Shown piece after piece: positions 1 through 11,457 of a DNA stretch of 64,000 nucleotides (within the stretch, counting starts at the first letter, position 1; each line of letters opens with the position of its first letter). Made by a program: the position numbers and the translations under genes. The DNA is taken from the NCBI GenBank assembly GCA_944990035.1, contig CALYLX010000026.1, positions 124,001 to 188,000 on the forward strand, given 5' to 3'. Source of the stretch: Clitopilus passeckerianus. Taxonomy: Eukaryota > Basidiomycota > Agaricomycetes > Agaricales > Entolomataceae. The notes under the pieces are model-generated. The model was given only the letters and a program-made list of their open reading frames with translations. It was not told where the DNA came from and searched no databases.

Positions 1-237
1 TTTAGCGGCACGAGGAGCTTGAGATGCCGATGTACTACCGGTAGCATCGCCTGTAGAGCTGGACATGGAAGCTTCAGCCCTTTCTGGCTTTCGCTTTTTA
101 GCTTGCCAGGCGGCTCTCGCTTTCTGGAGGGCGGTTGCGACATGGTTCTTTGAGGATGCACAGGCTCGACGATGGTTCGATAGGCCGCCAGGTTGAGTAA
201 AACTTTTGCCGCAGACGCAAACGAGGTCCTCATCCAT
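1..237 (-). CDS. N-terminal part of a zinc-finger-like protein, cut by the window edge
   Basis: The first 79 codons of a minus-strand frame start at the ATG at 237-235 and run off the left edge. Residues about 6-26 carry a compact Cys/His motif with the core CGKSFTQPGGLSNHRRAC: CxCGKSF, then HRRAC. This resembles the C2HC-like finger at the N-terminus of some basidiomycete transposon-associated and hypothetical proteins. A basic region (KKRKPERAEA) and a Ser/Thr-rich stretch follow. No intron is seen in the visible part. The function cannot be assigned because the body of the protein lies outside the window; a transposon protein or a chromatin factor are both possible. Confidence 0.55.
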   Translation of the reverse strand, partial: MDEDLVCVCGKSFTQPGGLSNHRRACASSKNHVATALQKARAAWQAKKRKPERAEASMSSSTGDATGSTSASQAPRAAK

Positions 238-631
238 CTGTGAATAGTATTGAGTAGGGTATAGGCTCGTAGGAAAGAATGTACCTACATGAACTGCCAG
301 TCAGAAACCCCATTAGCGGCGGGTAGGATGTCAAGCTTTTCTGGTCACGTGCGTCGAGAGCTCGGGGGTCTAAGCGCCCAAAACGGCTCGGGAATGCACA
401 AGCCGATCGGATTCTCACGGCACACCACTCTTCTCCGGATGGATTGCTCTTCCAAAGATGGAGTGCTTTTCCAAAGATGGATCTCCACCACCAAACCTGT
501 CTAGCTCGATGTCGCCAAAGAATTTGTTTTGACCTACGTTCCTTCAACCCTGACTGGTTCATTCCAGTAGGCCAATACATAAACCACAACGATGCGCTCT
601 TGTTCCCCTTGGCTTCCTTTCGACCTCCCCC
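238..631. other. intergenic, no gene seen
   Basis: Short region between the divergent partial gene on the left and the gene starting at 632. Probably it holds both promoters. I see no clear element in it. Confidence 0.4.
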
Positions 632-1795
632 ATGGCAAAAAGGAACACTACTTCTCAAGGGCAGCGTTTCGCAGATGAACTGTTTGATGCCTCGGCGGAG
701 AATGAGAGCAAGGTGAGTCTTGCTTCGAATCAATAGCTGCTCGACAGAAACGGACTCTACACCAGGACTCGGCTGGGCGTCCTCCTGCCTCCGTCACCCC
801 CCTTTCATCCGAAGCAGTGTCTTCCCTTGTCAATGGGAGCCGCCCGAAACATGCAGATGCTCCACAGCGTCAAGTAGGCATGGACTTGGGCAACATCACA
901 GCCGAGGAATTCATCGACCGCATCGACGGCCTTCAAGCACAGCTAGATAGCCTCAAACTCAGTGTTGCCAAAGCAAATCCTGGCGTGAGCGACCAAGCTC
1001 AAATCCGTGATCCAGGATCCAGTTTGGTGGATCCGTCTCCTGCTGATATTCAGTCAGAGGGAGCGGCAAACGTCAACGGACCAAGGAAGATTGTGTTCAG
1101 TTTAGGTCCGTCGTCACCCCAATCTTATAACTTTGTCGGCTGAAGTGGACCGCCATAGGCATCACGGCTGGTGGTTGTCAAACATCCGTGTCAGCTGGTC
1201 TCCCCCTAGCAGCGTCTGGTGCAAGTAGTCACCCCGCACTTGACGTTATCTCAGGAGATGTTACCGTCAAATCCACCGCCCGTCGACGTCGCCGAAACGA
1301 CTCTGTTATGACTGTACGTCTCTCCCGTTCAACCAAGGATGTCCTTCTTATAAGGAAATTCAGGATCTTCTGAGAGACTTCTTGCAGTCCAAGCGAATCA
1401 TGGCTGTACAATACAAGGGCGAAGCAGCTGAAGGCACCCTCCCCGATTGTGCTTCACCCTCGGACGTTTCGAATTTTCTTGCGAATTATCCCAAGCGTCA
1501 CCCCAAGCACCATCCCGGACCGGATCCTACCAACGTTTTATATGACTGGCGAGATAGCTTAACTCGAAGGACCTCTAAGTGGAATCTCCAAGCTACCGAC
1601 CTCCTTGCCAACGAGTTCTATAACAAGCTGAAGGCGGGAAAACTTTTCTTTTCCGACGGCGAGCCAGCTTTATTCGATCCAGCCCTCCATACCGTCGAGG
1701 ATCTCCGCGTCCTCATTCCATCTCGTCTAAGGCAGACACAGAACTGGTGGAAAAAGGCTGACTCCATCCGTCAAGCCGAGGCGCTGCGTGGCTAG
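632..1795 (+). CDS. hypothetical basidiomycete protein, four exons
   Basis: Exons at 632-712, 766-1105, 1159-1313 and 1355-1795 join in frame to give about 338 residues; the three introns are 53, 53 and 41 bases with GT-AG ends. The start is the ATG at 632, the only one that links the first exon in frame. The N-terminal half is polar and low in hydrophobic residues, with a short helix (IDRIDGLQAQLDSLKLSV) that could be a coiled coil. A basic stretch RRRRRND lies near the middle. The C-terminal 150 residues look folded, rich in Trp and aromatic residues (NVLYDWRDSLTRR, QNWWKKADS). I do not recognise the family. No signal peptide or membrane segment is visible. Confidence 0.7.
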
Positions 1796-2203
1796 TTGAG
1801 GAATGCTAAGCCAACCACAACCCCTCTCCAACTCTCAGTGAGGTCGCAAAGTAGTTCCTGTCTCCTACCTAGATAGCTACCAGTACACGTTTGTCAGTTC
1901 AGATATATATGCAATTGATACATTTTTATTGGAATACTGCTGAAACTGTCGACGACATGCTACAGTGCGGGAAACTTTGTTTCTTTGGGGTTTCTTGAAC
2001 TTCGAAAGTGGAAAGCTTGGGAAGTGCATTTTTGAGGGTGCCGAAAGCGTCACGATCCAATGTCACACGACTGTGACGCGTGGATGCGACTGAGCTTATG
2101 CGGTGGTGTCGGTACACAGCCTGCGCTCCTTTATCTACCTGCGCTACTCTTGCTGCAGTGTCCCTGTGCTCTACTCTCTTCGATTCGGTCTGAACTCATA
2201 ATT
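1796..2203. other. intergenic, no gene seen
   Basis: About 400 bases between two genes in the same orientation. No supported gene or element. Confidence 0.4.
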
Positions 2204-3040
2204 ATGCCGTCTACTTGCCACACTCACAGAAACCGCCACGCCCATCAAGTGGCCTCCCCACGTCCTTCGAAGATTGACCGCTCCGTTTCTCCATGCACTC
2301 AAGTGGCCCCCTCACCACCCAAACGAGTTCGCCCCTTCCTGCGACGCCGCACCCAGTCAAGTTTGATTCGATATGACCCAATGGAGAGGTATGGAGTCGA
2401 TCGACGACGGACTTGGACCTGTACACTAATCACTTGGCCCATAGAACAACTAGCAAGTTGACCCATCCAATTCCCAATGCCCATTTGGAGCAGCCAAAAA
2501 ATCACACCGACAACAACCTCATCTGCGGTTTTCCATATCTATGGAATCTCATAAATCCTCATCTTCCCCCACTCAAATCAGTTATACCCAGGCATGTAAG
2601 TCAAACGATTGCCATTTCTCTTTGCCGCCTTATATAACTTCGCGCAGGAACACATATACCCATGTAATTGGAGCGAAGAAACTGTAATACAAACTTATAA
2701 AGCATTCCTCCATCTCAGAGACTGCTTTTGGGCGGAGAGTCGTTACATTGCCCGTATATGTCCTTCGGCGCCTCTTCACCAGAACCGTCTGCTGAACCAG
2801 AACCGACACTTCGAGCGCCGAGTAACGCATTGCCTGCATAAAATCCAGAGGGAATCTGGCTTCAATATTGACTTTCATCAGCTCGTTCGCGATCGGGTGG
2901 CCAAGTATCCTGAGGAACACCCCTTAAAAGCGGTTCAGCGTCTCTTGGGCGTCAAAGAGTACGAGACTCCTGCCTTTCCAGAGGTCACAACCGACGACAA
3001 CGACAACGATGACAACGATGACAACGATGACACCTGGTAA
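2204..3040 (+). CDS. hypothetical protein with acidic tail, three exons
   Basis: Exons at 2204-2388, 2445-2595 and 2648-3040 join in phase (introns 56 and 52 bases) to give about 242 residues. The first exon is basic and Pro/Ser-rich (RPFLRRRTQSS). The last exon holds the only part that looks folded, with helices around TYKAFLHLRDCFWAESRYI and FHQLVRDRVAKYPEEHP, then an acidic Asp/Asn repeat tail encoded by a GACAAC-type simple repeat at about 2994-3032. The family is not recognised. An alternative ATG in another frame (at 2540) does not join the downstream exon and was set aside. The first exon is the least certain part of the model. Confidence 0.55.
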
Positions 3041-3333
3041 ACAACATCTGGACGCCCCAAGTCATGTGTATCGATTTATTTATTGGTGCGCCCAATCCTG
3101 TCTTTATCTCTGCACAAATCTAATCGCAAGCTGCAGTTGCTTGTACGGCGATTGGGCTTATTAGGCGGGCCAAGCCATTGACGTGAACAACATTGTAATA
3201 ACCCGAACCGCTGTATCAAATTCGATGGCTAAACATATCCATAACATTGACAAACCTACCAAAAAGGATGACATGAGGTGAATCTATTCTAAGGTGTTGC
3301 AACTGCTACTACTGGTGGGTCATATTATCTAGG

Positions 3334-5166
3334 TTAATCAGATCCAGCCCTACGAGCACGCCTTGCATGATATTTACGGCGCTCCTCTCTATCGTACCGC
3401 TCCAACGTTGCCTTGCGAGTGTGGGAGTGGAACCACGCGGCAGTGCGAGTTAGGAAGTTCTTGCACGAAATGCAACGGACAAAGATGTGGTCGAATTCCT
3501 CCTTTGTGACCCCGGTTTTATCCGTCTCGGCACGAAGGTTGAATTGACGAATGAGATCACTCAGGTTCTGTGAAGAGATGTCAGCATTGCCGAGCAGGCG
3601 GTTACGGCCACCGAAAGGGCATTTGTGGCGCTGCACCGGCAGCTCCAAACTCATGAACCTGTGGCAGCGGAAGCACCGTCCACAAAGAGCAGCCAGCTCT
3701 TGTTCGTCGATACCGGCATCGGGATCCCAACTGTCAACCCGATGCCAAAGCTCAGCAAGGTCCGGAACGTGGTCAGGGTGAAAGGTGGGTACATGGACGT
3801 CTACATTCACAAAGTTAGTCAAGGTTTCATCATGTACCAGTATTGAATGATAACTCACCGTTGCCGACAGAAATTTCCTTGAAGTAACGCGCCCCAGTTT
3901 CAACAACATCGACTTGACGCTCGACTGCATCCATCCAATCAGTCCATACAGTTTTTGAAAGGGGAACAGCGAACTTACTAAAGTATCTGTGGTCGCGATG
4001 AGGCGCAAGGTCAAGTTCACGCCGAGTGGGTGCATCCATCCTGACCAGGACCTTCTTGTTATTGATGGTGGTATAAATAAACGCGTTTCTCCCTTTCTTC
4101 TTGCGGTAACCGGAGTCAGACACTAATGCCGTTGTTGTGAGTGCTCATTGCGCCAAAAAAAAAACAGAGCGTGTTGTCTTACAATCATCAGAGCTCGAGT
4201 CGTCACGGCGAGGCGCACGTTCGTCGAGCTCAGATTCCCGGTCGTGCGTACCATCGTCCTCAACAACCTGGTAGACTGCAAGGAAATTGGTCAGTACATT
4301 GTTCCTCCAAGTTCAAGAGATGATGTAAATCACGTACCAGTTTCAGTGCCACTGTCTCCGCCAGCATCGTCGTCATCCTCTTCGCCTCCTTCCACGTCGT
4401 CTTCATCGTCTTCGCCATTGGCTTCAGCCCCTTGGATGGGGTTGGTGGTACTGGGAGGCGCCGACGAATACAACGTGATGGGTTGAACCTGTTACAGTTA
4501 CCTTGGATACGCACCCGGACTCTTTTTCCTTTTACTCATCTACCATTACTATCCCCCGCCCCGCTTACGTTTATACGATTACTCAGTATTGCTGCGCATT
4601 ACTCATCCCTTTAGCTATGATTACTCAGTATTCTCACGATCGTGGGATACTTGTACTATATTTACTTACCATGACTCGTCGTGACTCTTACTCTGACTCA
4701 CTCCGAGTCATACTTACTTTTGCTTACTTAGCATTGCTGCGCAATGCCCAACCCTTAGCCCTACTCTTCATGTATAAATACTTTCACGCTTTCGGTCTTG
4801 CTTCCCCAGCTTGACCTAAAAGCCTATACATCGCTATTTGCTTTAACTTCGACTCGCTCGATTACTCTCGCTCGTCTCTACAAAGGCTGGTAGAGGACTA
4901 AGCAGCTGAACTCTTGATACTTGGTTGAGCACGTAGCGATACTAGCTTAACAGAACCCTCACCCCGCCACTGGGAGTAAAGGTTGCAAAGCGAGCCTGGC
5001 GCAGGTCGTCGACAGTGAGGTGGGGGATACGGGCTGACGACGGGTGGGATCTTGCGGCGGGATAGGGTGAAGATCTACCCACAAGTATGGGTGTTCCCCG
5101 ATGACGCACGGGGGTGGAACGATGATGAGCTGGGCTCGAGGAATCACGGACAGCGTAAGGTGGCAT
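3334..5166 (-). pseudogene. Cys/His-rich hypothetical protein gene split by a solo LTR
   Basis: Removing the LTR at 4490-4952 and one copy of its 5-bp duplication rejoins two open frames. Codon 71 from the upstream part leads directly into the downstream part, in frame. The pieces on the minus strand are 5166-4953 (upstream exon half), 4484-4338, 4275-4183, 4122-3979, 3924-3859 and 3800-3334, about 376 residues before insertion. An acidic middle (GEDDEDDVEGGEEDDDD) is followed by a C-terminal region with CGRCFRCH, then CPFG, then CISCKNF with two later His, which looks like paired zinc sites. The family is unknown. With the LTR in place the frame stops inside the insertion, so the allele is probably null unless a downstream start is used. 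Confidence 0.7.
4490..4952. mobile_element. solo LTR (463 bp) with 5-bp target-site duplication
   Basis: The element begins TGTTACAG and ends CTTAACA, so its termini form the short inverted repeat TGTTA/TAACA typical of retrotransposon LTRs. It is flanked by perfect direct copies of GAACC at 4485-4489 and 4953-4957, the 5-bp target duplication expected of Ty3/gypsy or Ty1/copia integrases. Inside are a TATA-like stretch (ATGTATAAATA near 4770) and a CT-rich 3' part. No internal retrotransposon genes are present, so this is a solo LTR left by recombination. The intact duplication suggests it is fairly recent. Confidence 0.85.
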
Positions 5167-6271
5167 ATTAAGGATCGAGAAACTGAGCAAAGCAGAGGAA
5201 ACAGACAGCAGGTAGCTGATATCGAATCCTGGCAGACATGCTGAGTCTTTTATAGGTTCTCGCATACCACATATTTCCCAAACGAGTTAGGCGGCACTCT
5301 CGGCTCTGGGGCCAGACGCGAAAGGGTCATTGTCGCAGAGTTTGACATCCCAGGTGATAGGCCTGAGAAGGATACGGCGCGTTGGGCAAGTGTCTTCGTG
5401 CAACTATTCCCCGAGTGATGGGCTTACTGGCGAGTCCTAGAGCATGAGCAACGCCACTTCTCAGACGACTTGCCCATGAAGAGGCTTTTCCCAACGATAA
5501 TGCCGTTTTTCCACCAAGTCCTGACCAACTCAAAGTCAAACGCGGTTGGTGAGGCTCCTCCGATCACCATTTGGCGAAGTGGTTATTAACAACCGTACCT
5601 TACCGGAAAAGGTAACGAAAAGCCCAAAATGGTCCAATTTTGCAAGGTCGCCGTCGGGGAAGCACTGCCGTCTGGCCTACCATGACATCAAGGTAATTTT
5701 GGGGTTCTGCGCAAAGGGTCGCCATTCAATGTTTTGGCTGGTAAGGGTTCCTCGGTTACTCAAGTGCGTCAGTCACCAAATGAGGCATGAGTCGACTAAA
5801 AAGGCAATGCAAAGCCTATTCTGAGCAGGTTTTTTCGTGCTTGAACATCTGCACAGTGCATGGCGCACGCTACTGACTCTAAGTATTTCCCGCAAATTGA
5901 CCATCCTAATCATTGACATTTCGAATCTGTTTAGTCGTCACCTCGTTGCTCTTCGTTCCAATAAACGTATTATCAGCAGCGGCCTCCTTCCGGCTACAAG
6001 AAGTAGGTTCCCAAAGGCCAGCATGCGGCGCCGTAAATTTCGCTTGCTATGGTACGACCAAAATTTCTTTTTCTCCGGTATTCTCTAATCGGAGATCTCC
6101 ACTGCAGGCTCAATGAACTTGACCAGCCGGCGCCAGACCATTTCTGGTTTGGGATCACCTTTTCTGAGCACGCACTACTCCGATCACATGTCGGGAGACA
6201 AGATATAAAAACCATTGGGCCTAGGGAACCAAGGCTCGTCGAACTCCTTCCCTCTTTGCTTTCAACCCGTC
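5167..6271. other. intergenic, about 1.1 kb, no gene seen
   Basis: It lies between the divergently oriented LTR-split gene and the DUF6698 gene. Open frames here are short, lack plausible splice partners and have no recognisable domain. It probably contains both promoters. Confidence 0.4.
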
Positions 6272-7697
6272 ATGCCAGATAGCGACCAAGAGAATCAAAC
6301 TCCAGAGCCACGACGTCAGGCGCCATACGCATTAGAATTGACTGGCCGTAAGAAAGCGTGAGTCTCCCCATGGATGGTCTTGAACCTCCTCTGAGTTCTC
6401 AACCCCAGGTGCCAGACCGATCCTCTAGTTCATCATGGCCGTCACTTTGGTCGGACTATCCGCGCCATGACCAACATCTATGTTCTCCTCACAAATGGTA
6501 TGCTTAGATATGGCGACAATCAATATGCCTTGGATGACCCCGACCTACCACTTGAGTGAGTCCTTCAGAGCATGTGCCTGAATACCCCAACTAACTTTTC
6601 TCACTCAGGGAAATTCGCGAGAACAAGGTATTCAAAGAACTCTTGACACTGGTACCTGGCTTGGAGGAACGCCTGCTTGGTGGAGATTGCTCAGAGGAAC
6701 ATTTAAGAATGATCGCGGATGCTGTAAGTATCTTCGGTTGGCTATCATTTGCTCGACTAACCCTTCTTAGCTCCAGAAAGGTGCATCAGGAGCCCGTGCA
6801 GATGATACGAAGACCCTAAAAGGCGCCGTGATCGACTTCATCTCCACACCCGGTATCCCTCTGAACCCACCTCTTTCGCGTAGCGTCAAGGTTGATCGAG
6901 GTTTCCACCACGAAGTGACGGGTGCCCTTCTCTGCCCAGCTAATCTAGATTGGAACAATCCCGAGTATGTCCCCTCGTTCTAGCTTATTCAAGTTATTCA
7001 CGCGCTGCTCTTAGAATAAAGGAGAAGCTGAGAGGCGGTGACTACATTGTCACCGGTGACCAGTGGCCGATCTTCCTATACAAGGACTATCGATATGATT
7101 CTGAAGATCCTTGGAATGGCCTCCTTCGCAGCAAGATTCTAATATCCGTAAGTTAGTTCTTATTCTTTAAATCTCTGATTCGTAGCTAAATGGGGCTACC
7201 CTCTACGCAGGCCTACAAGCATGTATTTACCTCCCCAAGCTCGGTTGAAAGGGAACCAAAGTCTACCCGCTCCGGAAATGCAAGAATTCACGGCATGCGT
7301 CAAGTGACTCCCGCTTCCCTCGCGTATGTAGCAACTCAGGTATGGTTTCTTATGGTAGCCAAATGATGTTTCTCATCCATCTGCAGCTTCGATTCGCATT
7401 GTCGTCATCGTCTGTCTTCTCAAGAACCGACAAAGCCACGGATTCCCAGAGATTTTACACCAGCATCGTTGACTTCTTGGAGGATCCGGACGAGAAAGCG
7501 GAGGTTTCTAATCTGATATTATTCTGGAACCGGTAAAGCACTGGCTTCCATCTAATTTTATCGTATGCTTACACATTTCTAGACAAATATTTCCCGAACA
7601 CGCCTGTACCAAACGTATGTTGACGAGGGATAGTGTTCTGTCAAAATTGAAGGCAAAGCGGGCAGCATTGAGGGCGTCGAATTCCCCCGTTGCGTAA
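6272..7697 (+). CDS. DUF6698 domain protein, eight exons
   Basis: Exons at 6272-6357, 6409-6555, 6609-6723, 6771-6964, 7015-7147, 7211-7339, 7387-7532 and 7583-7697 join in frame to about 354 residues. The translation carries the run of motifs I associate with DUF6698, a family expanded in mushroom genomes: GRHFGRTIRAM near the start, VPGLEERLL, KGASGARADDTKTLKGAV, FHHEVTGALLCP, GDQWPIFLYKDYRYD, TSPSSVEREPKSTRSGNA, IHGMRQVTPASLAYVATQ and a final FWNRQIFPEHACTKR. Length and motif order look complete, with no stop or frameshift. The biochemical function of the family is unknown. No signal peptide or membrane segment is visible. The family name comes from memory of its motifs, not a search. Confidence 0.85.
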
Positions 7698-9483
7698 GGA
7701 TAGAGTATGCTTAATCTGGCGCGGGTCGCGCATTTCTTTTAGATCCAACATAGGGTAGCTTTGAACCTGTAATTTGTGCTGATAGCGTATACTCTTACTA
7801 TTTCCTAAACATCCGCTGATATCGAATGATGGTGTGAGCATGAGTATAGCATTATTGCTGGTTGCGATCTCCCTTACCGTACCTGGAAAGCTGCTACATA
7901 TGTTCGACTATGACTTTGGTCGAACCCTGATATTGGCTGATTCGTTCTGGACATACAGAAAGCATGTCATCGAATGCGAGTCGTGGCATATGCAGAAGAC
8001 ATCCGCATTTGCTCGCCGTGATCCAGAGCCGTCTAGCTGACGTTGACGTAGCCAGGAAGCATGCACCCCTGCCTGGCAAAAGAGCCTTGTGTGGCAATAC
8101 GCTCCAGAAGTTTGGCAACTGTAAGACAGGTCAGGCCTGGAAAGACGGCAGATCTGCTGAGTTTGCCTGAACCTGGAATGCTGACGTCTCAGCTACGTCT
8201 GACATCACTATCATATTGGCTGTTTAGGTGGCTGCCTCAACGGATACCTACATGACGTACCCGTAAATGCCTTTCTAAACTTGCAAGGATCACAAAAGTG
8301 ACGAACTGTCCCTAGACTGCCGCTATGACATTCTTTACACAGAATTAAATGGCTGCGACTCCTGAAAATAGTTCTCATTCAGTAGATGTAGTCGCTGTGT
8401 CCCATACGTATCTGACGGCCACTGTTGGTGGAAATTATCGGCTCTATCTACATGAGGAAGCTATCTCGTCCTTCGCAACCATGACATTAATGGCGAACGC
8501 ATATCAACAATGGCATCAATGGCGAGCTCACATCAACATGGCATCAATGGCGAGCATCGGGCTCACCTTCAACATGATTCCCTTTCCAATATCCTGCAGG
8601 ACTATCAACTTCGGCGTAATGGACATTTCCCCCAGTCAGCATCAATTTGACGCGACTGCTGTTACCCAGTGCCACTGCCTACCATTATCTAACTATCTCT
8701 AGAGCTCGGCACTCACCAATATTTCCAGCACTGATCGGTCACATCAGCTTTGCCACGCTGCCTCACTCCGCTCAACCAGAGCTTGACAGTCTGTATGGCC
8801 TTGGAGGTTTGTGAGCCATGATGTAGATAGATGCTATACCTGAGCAATTGGTTCATTGACGAAATCTTGCGTTCAATAGCCGGGACTGCAAATCCTACCC
8901 AGCTAGATCTACCTTTATCTTGGTAGTTACAATCTTGATACATATTTCAGGCCATGATACATATGATCAAGCATTATAATGTTATCCAAATCTTGATCAT
9001 ACTTTCCTGAATTTCGCGATGTGGTAGGTCCATGTGAAAGGATAAAAGGCACAGCCACTGCAGGGATTCGTCGTTCCGATGGGCCGGGACTTCAAAGCCG
9101 CAAATTATCATCATCAGCTGGAAGAAAAAATAACATAGGGACTAGTACAAAGCACTCAATGCGGATTACAGAAGCGCGAGAACATATAGTTTATAAGGTA
9201 GAAACTACGCACTGAAAGCACCAATACGCGTACAACATGATAAATTTGTGAAAAAGAAAAGGAAACGAGGTTCTCGGTAGGTGAAGGCGAAAGCCGGATG
9301 GTAGTGAGTACAGGAAAAGAGAGGGAAACAGGAGTACAAATAATATAAGGTAGCGAGAGCAACGAGACTGAAGACGTAAAAAACAGCCTCCCATCCCAAC
9401 ATCCCTCTCAGACTAATCTTACACACCCCCAACCAAACCAGCCCTCACCTCAAGACCCCCGTTTCTTCTTCTCTTCTTCGAAT
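7698..9483. other. intergenic, about 1.8 kb, with a short direct repeat
   Basis: No supported gene. A 25-base unit containing ATGGCATCAATGGCGAGC occurs twice in tandem at 8503-8527 and 8532-8555. The open frame that spans it (8349-8702) has no start context, splice partner or domain. Confidence 0.4.
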
Positions 9484-10969
9484 TCATCCGAAATCAGGAT
9501 CGTCACCCCCAAAAGGATCAGTCAAGGGTGACTCACTCTTATTCGAGGTCCCCGTTCCTCCAGTGGTCGTCGAGCTGCTCGGTGCATGTGTATCCCCAGG
9601 ACTTAGGCCGTCTCCATTCTGGTCCTGATGCCCGTTGACCTGATTCTGGACTTGCTGCTGCTGTGCAGAGCTAGGTCCACCGACACCAGTGAGGTTGGGA
9701 TCAATCGCGTCCCCGCTTGATCCAGACGTGCTTTCTGGTGTTGATCCTCCATCGACGCTGTTTCCCCCATTCCCATTCGCTCCTGCCCCGGAGGTAGAGG
9801 CTCCAGTCTGGCTGGCAAACGCTGATCGGAAAGGTGAGGGAACAGCTAGGGAGCGATGAAACCGTGCCCGAAAGTCGTTCGCAGTAGCACTCTGGGGTGA
9901 ATCTGTCGTAGGGGTTGAGCTGCCGTTCGTTGTTGACGCCTGGGCTTGAGCTTGAGCAGCTTGGGCTCCCGCTGCATTTGCAGCTGCAGCTGCTTGAAGA
10001 TTGGAGAATACGGCGGCAGCTGCTGCTGCTTGTTGATCGTGTGTAAGCTCGAAGCCCGGGTAGGGTGGGCCACCGAGTTGGGGTGGTGCAAGGCCGGCTT
10101 TGGCGGCTTGTTCTGCGTAGTGGGCGCGTCGCTGGAGGGTGTATGTTTAGTTGGGAATCTGGATGAGGATAAGAGAAAGGACTTACTGCGTGATCCCATC
10201 GTTCCCAAGCTTCTGCAAGTATTGGCTCGAGTGAAGCAAGCTCTTCATTTGTCATGTGCAGGGTCCGTAATAGATGTTGTTTGAGCAGCGGCGCGCAAGA
10301 AAACGAGAGTAACAGGGTAGAAGCAAAGGTTTGGCCACCTAATGGCTGGCCCTGAGGGAATGGCGGTTCGTGAGGGTTGCCAGAGCCCATAGGGGGTGGA
10401 TGTGGCGGAAGCTGGTGGAGCTCATGAGGCGCTACTTGTTGATACTGCCCATCTGGCCCAACGCGATAGTGCATTTCTTCCACTGGAGGCTGATGGATTG
10501 AGACTTCATTGCCCATGTCGATCCCGAGTTCCCGCATTTTCCTTTGCTTCACTAAGGCTCGATGCTTCCTCTGCCGCTCACGCGCAGCAGCACGAACCCT
10601 CTCCCTCCTCGCGAGTTCATCCGGGTTGAGGTTATCCGGATTGTTCTGATAGTCTATCGTCTGCGGCTGCTGGTGCACTGGGGCCGATAAAGTCTGGGCT
10701 GGGTGTGTTGGTGCGAGGTGATGTTGTGGTTGCATGTGAGCAGAGTGCGGATGTTGATGATGGGGGTCAACAGCCTGGGCAAAACCCATGCTCATGGCCA
10801 TGGTGGCCGCATTGGCGTTGCGGTCTCGTTCACGCTTCCGACGTTGGCGTTCAGCTGCCTTTTCACGTTTGATTCTCTGGCTCTCGGTCTCATTCTCCCT
10901 GGGTCGTTTTCTTGAGGAGCCTGCTGGTGAAGCTGCGTGCATTGACACCGACTGATCCATGGATTGCAA
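9484..10969 (-). CDS. basic-region, bZIP-like nuclear protein
   Basis: Two exons (10969-10187 and 10131-9484, 55-base intron) encode about 476 residues. There are two strongly basic segments: residues about 19-50 (RKRPRENETESQRIKREKAA then ERQRRKRERDRN) and about 115-150 (ELARRERVRAAARERQRKHR). Between them is a His/Gln-rich stretch. The C-terminal half is low complexity, with Ala/Gln runs (QQAAAAAAVFSNLQAAAAA), then Ser/Gly/Asn-rich sequence ending PFGGDDPDFG. The paired Arg/Lys-rich helices resemble bZIP basic regions without an obvious leucine zipper, so DNA or RNA binding in the nucleus is likely but unproven. It is divergent from SCD6 across a 488-base gap. A conserved basidiomycete regulator is the best guess. 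Confidence 0.7.
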
Positions 10970-11457
10970 TATTTATATTTCTCTTTGAATCCCTCTGCGT
11001 TTCCCTCTGGACAATGTTATAGTCCGCTGTGATCCTTGGCGTGACCTAGCGCGACGAACAAGGAGTCGTTCCAGTGACAATTTCGTGACGAACAGTGACG
11101 GGAGGTGGTAAACGAAAGTGTCACAGTCCGATTGGCCCCAAGTTATGGCGGGGTGGCGTACAAAGTCGTTTTATCTGGCGTCCTTTCGACAAAATCCTAT
11201 ATCGTATAGGACTTTTCAGTGCCGAATCGTGAGCAAAAGAATAGGGGCCTTGGTCGATGTGCAGTGCGCTGCCCAGCCGCCTTTGAGTCAGGAGACACTG
11301 TGCAGCCCGAAACACGTTGCACTTGTGTGGTCATATTTGGATCAGAAGCCATTGGCAGGCAAGGCAATTGCTGCCAGTTCTGAACCGACACGCATCCAGC
11401 ATTCACTCGTTTTCAATTTTAAATTGTCCTTTGTTCCCCCAGTTCTTTTCTTTTACC
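10970..11457. promoter_or_regulatory. shared promoter region of divergent genes
   Basis: 488 bases between the start codons of the basic-region gene (minus) and SCD6 (plus). Several TGACG-type motifs cluster near 11040-11110 (CGTGACC, CGTGACG, AGTGACG), which look like bZIP/CRE-type sites. The assignment is by position and motif only. Confidence 0.4.

Noticed and set aside
8349..8702. 117-codon plus-strand frame
   Set aside because: It spans a short tandem repeat, with no splice partner, domain or coding-like composition.
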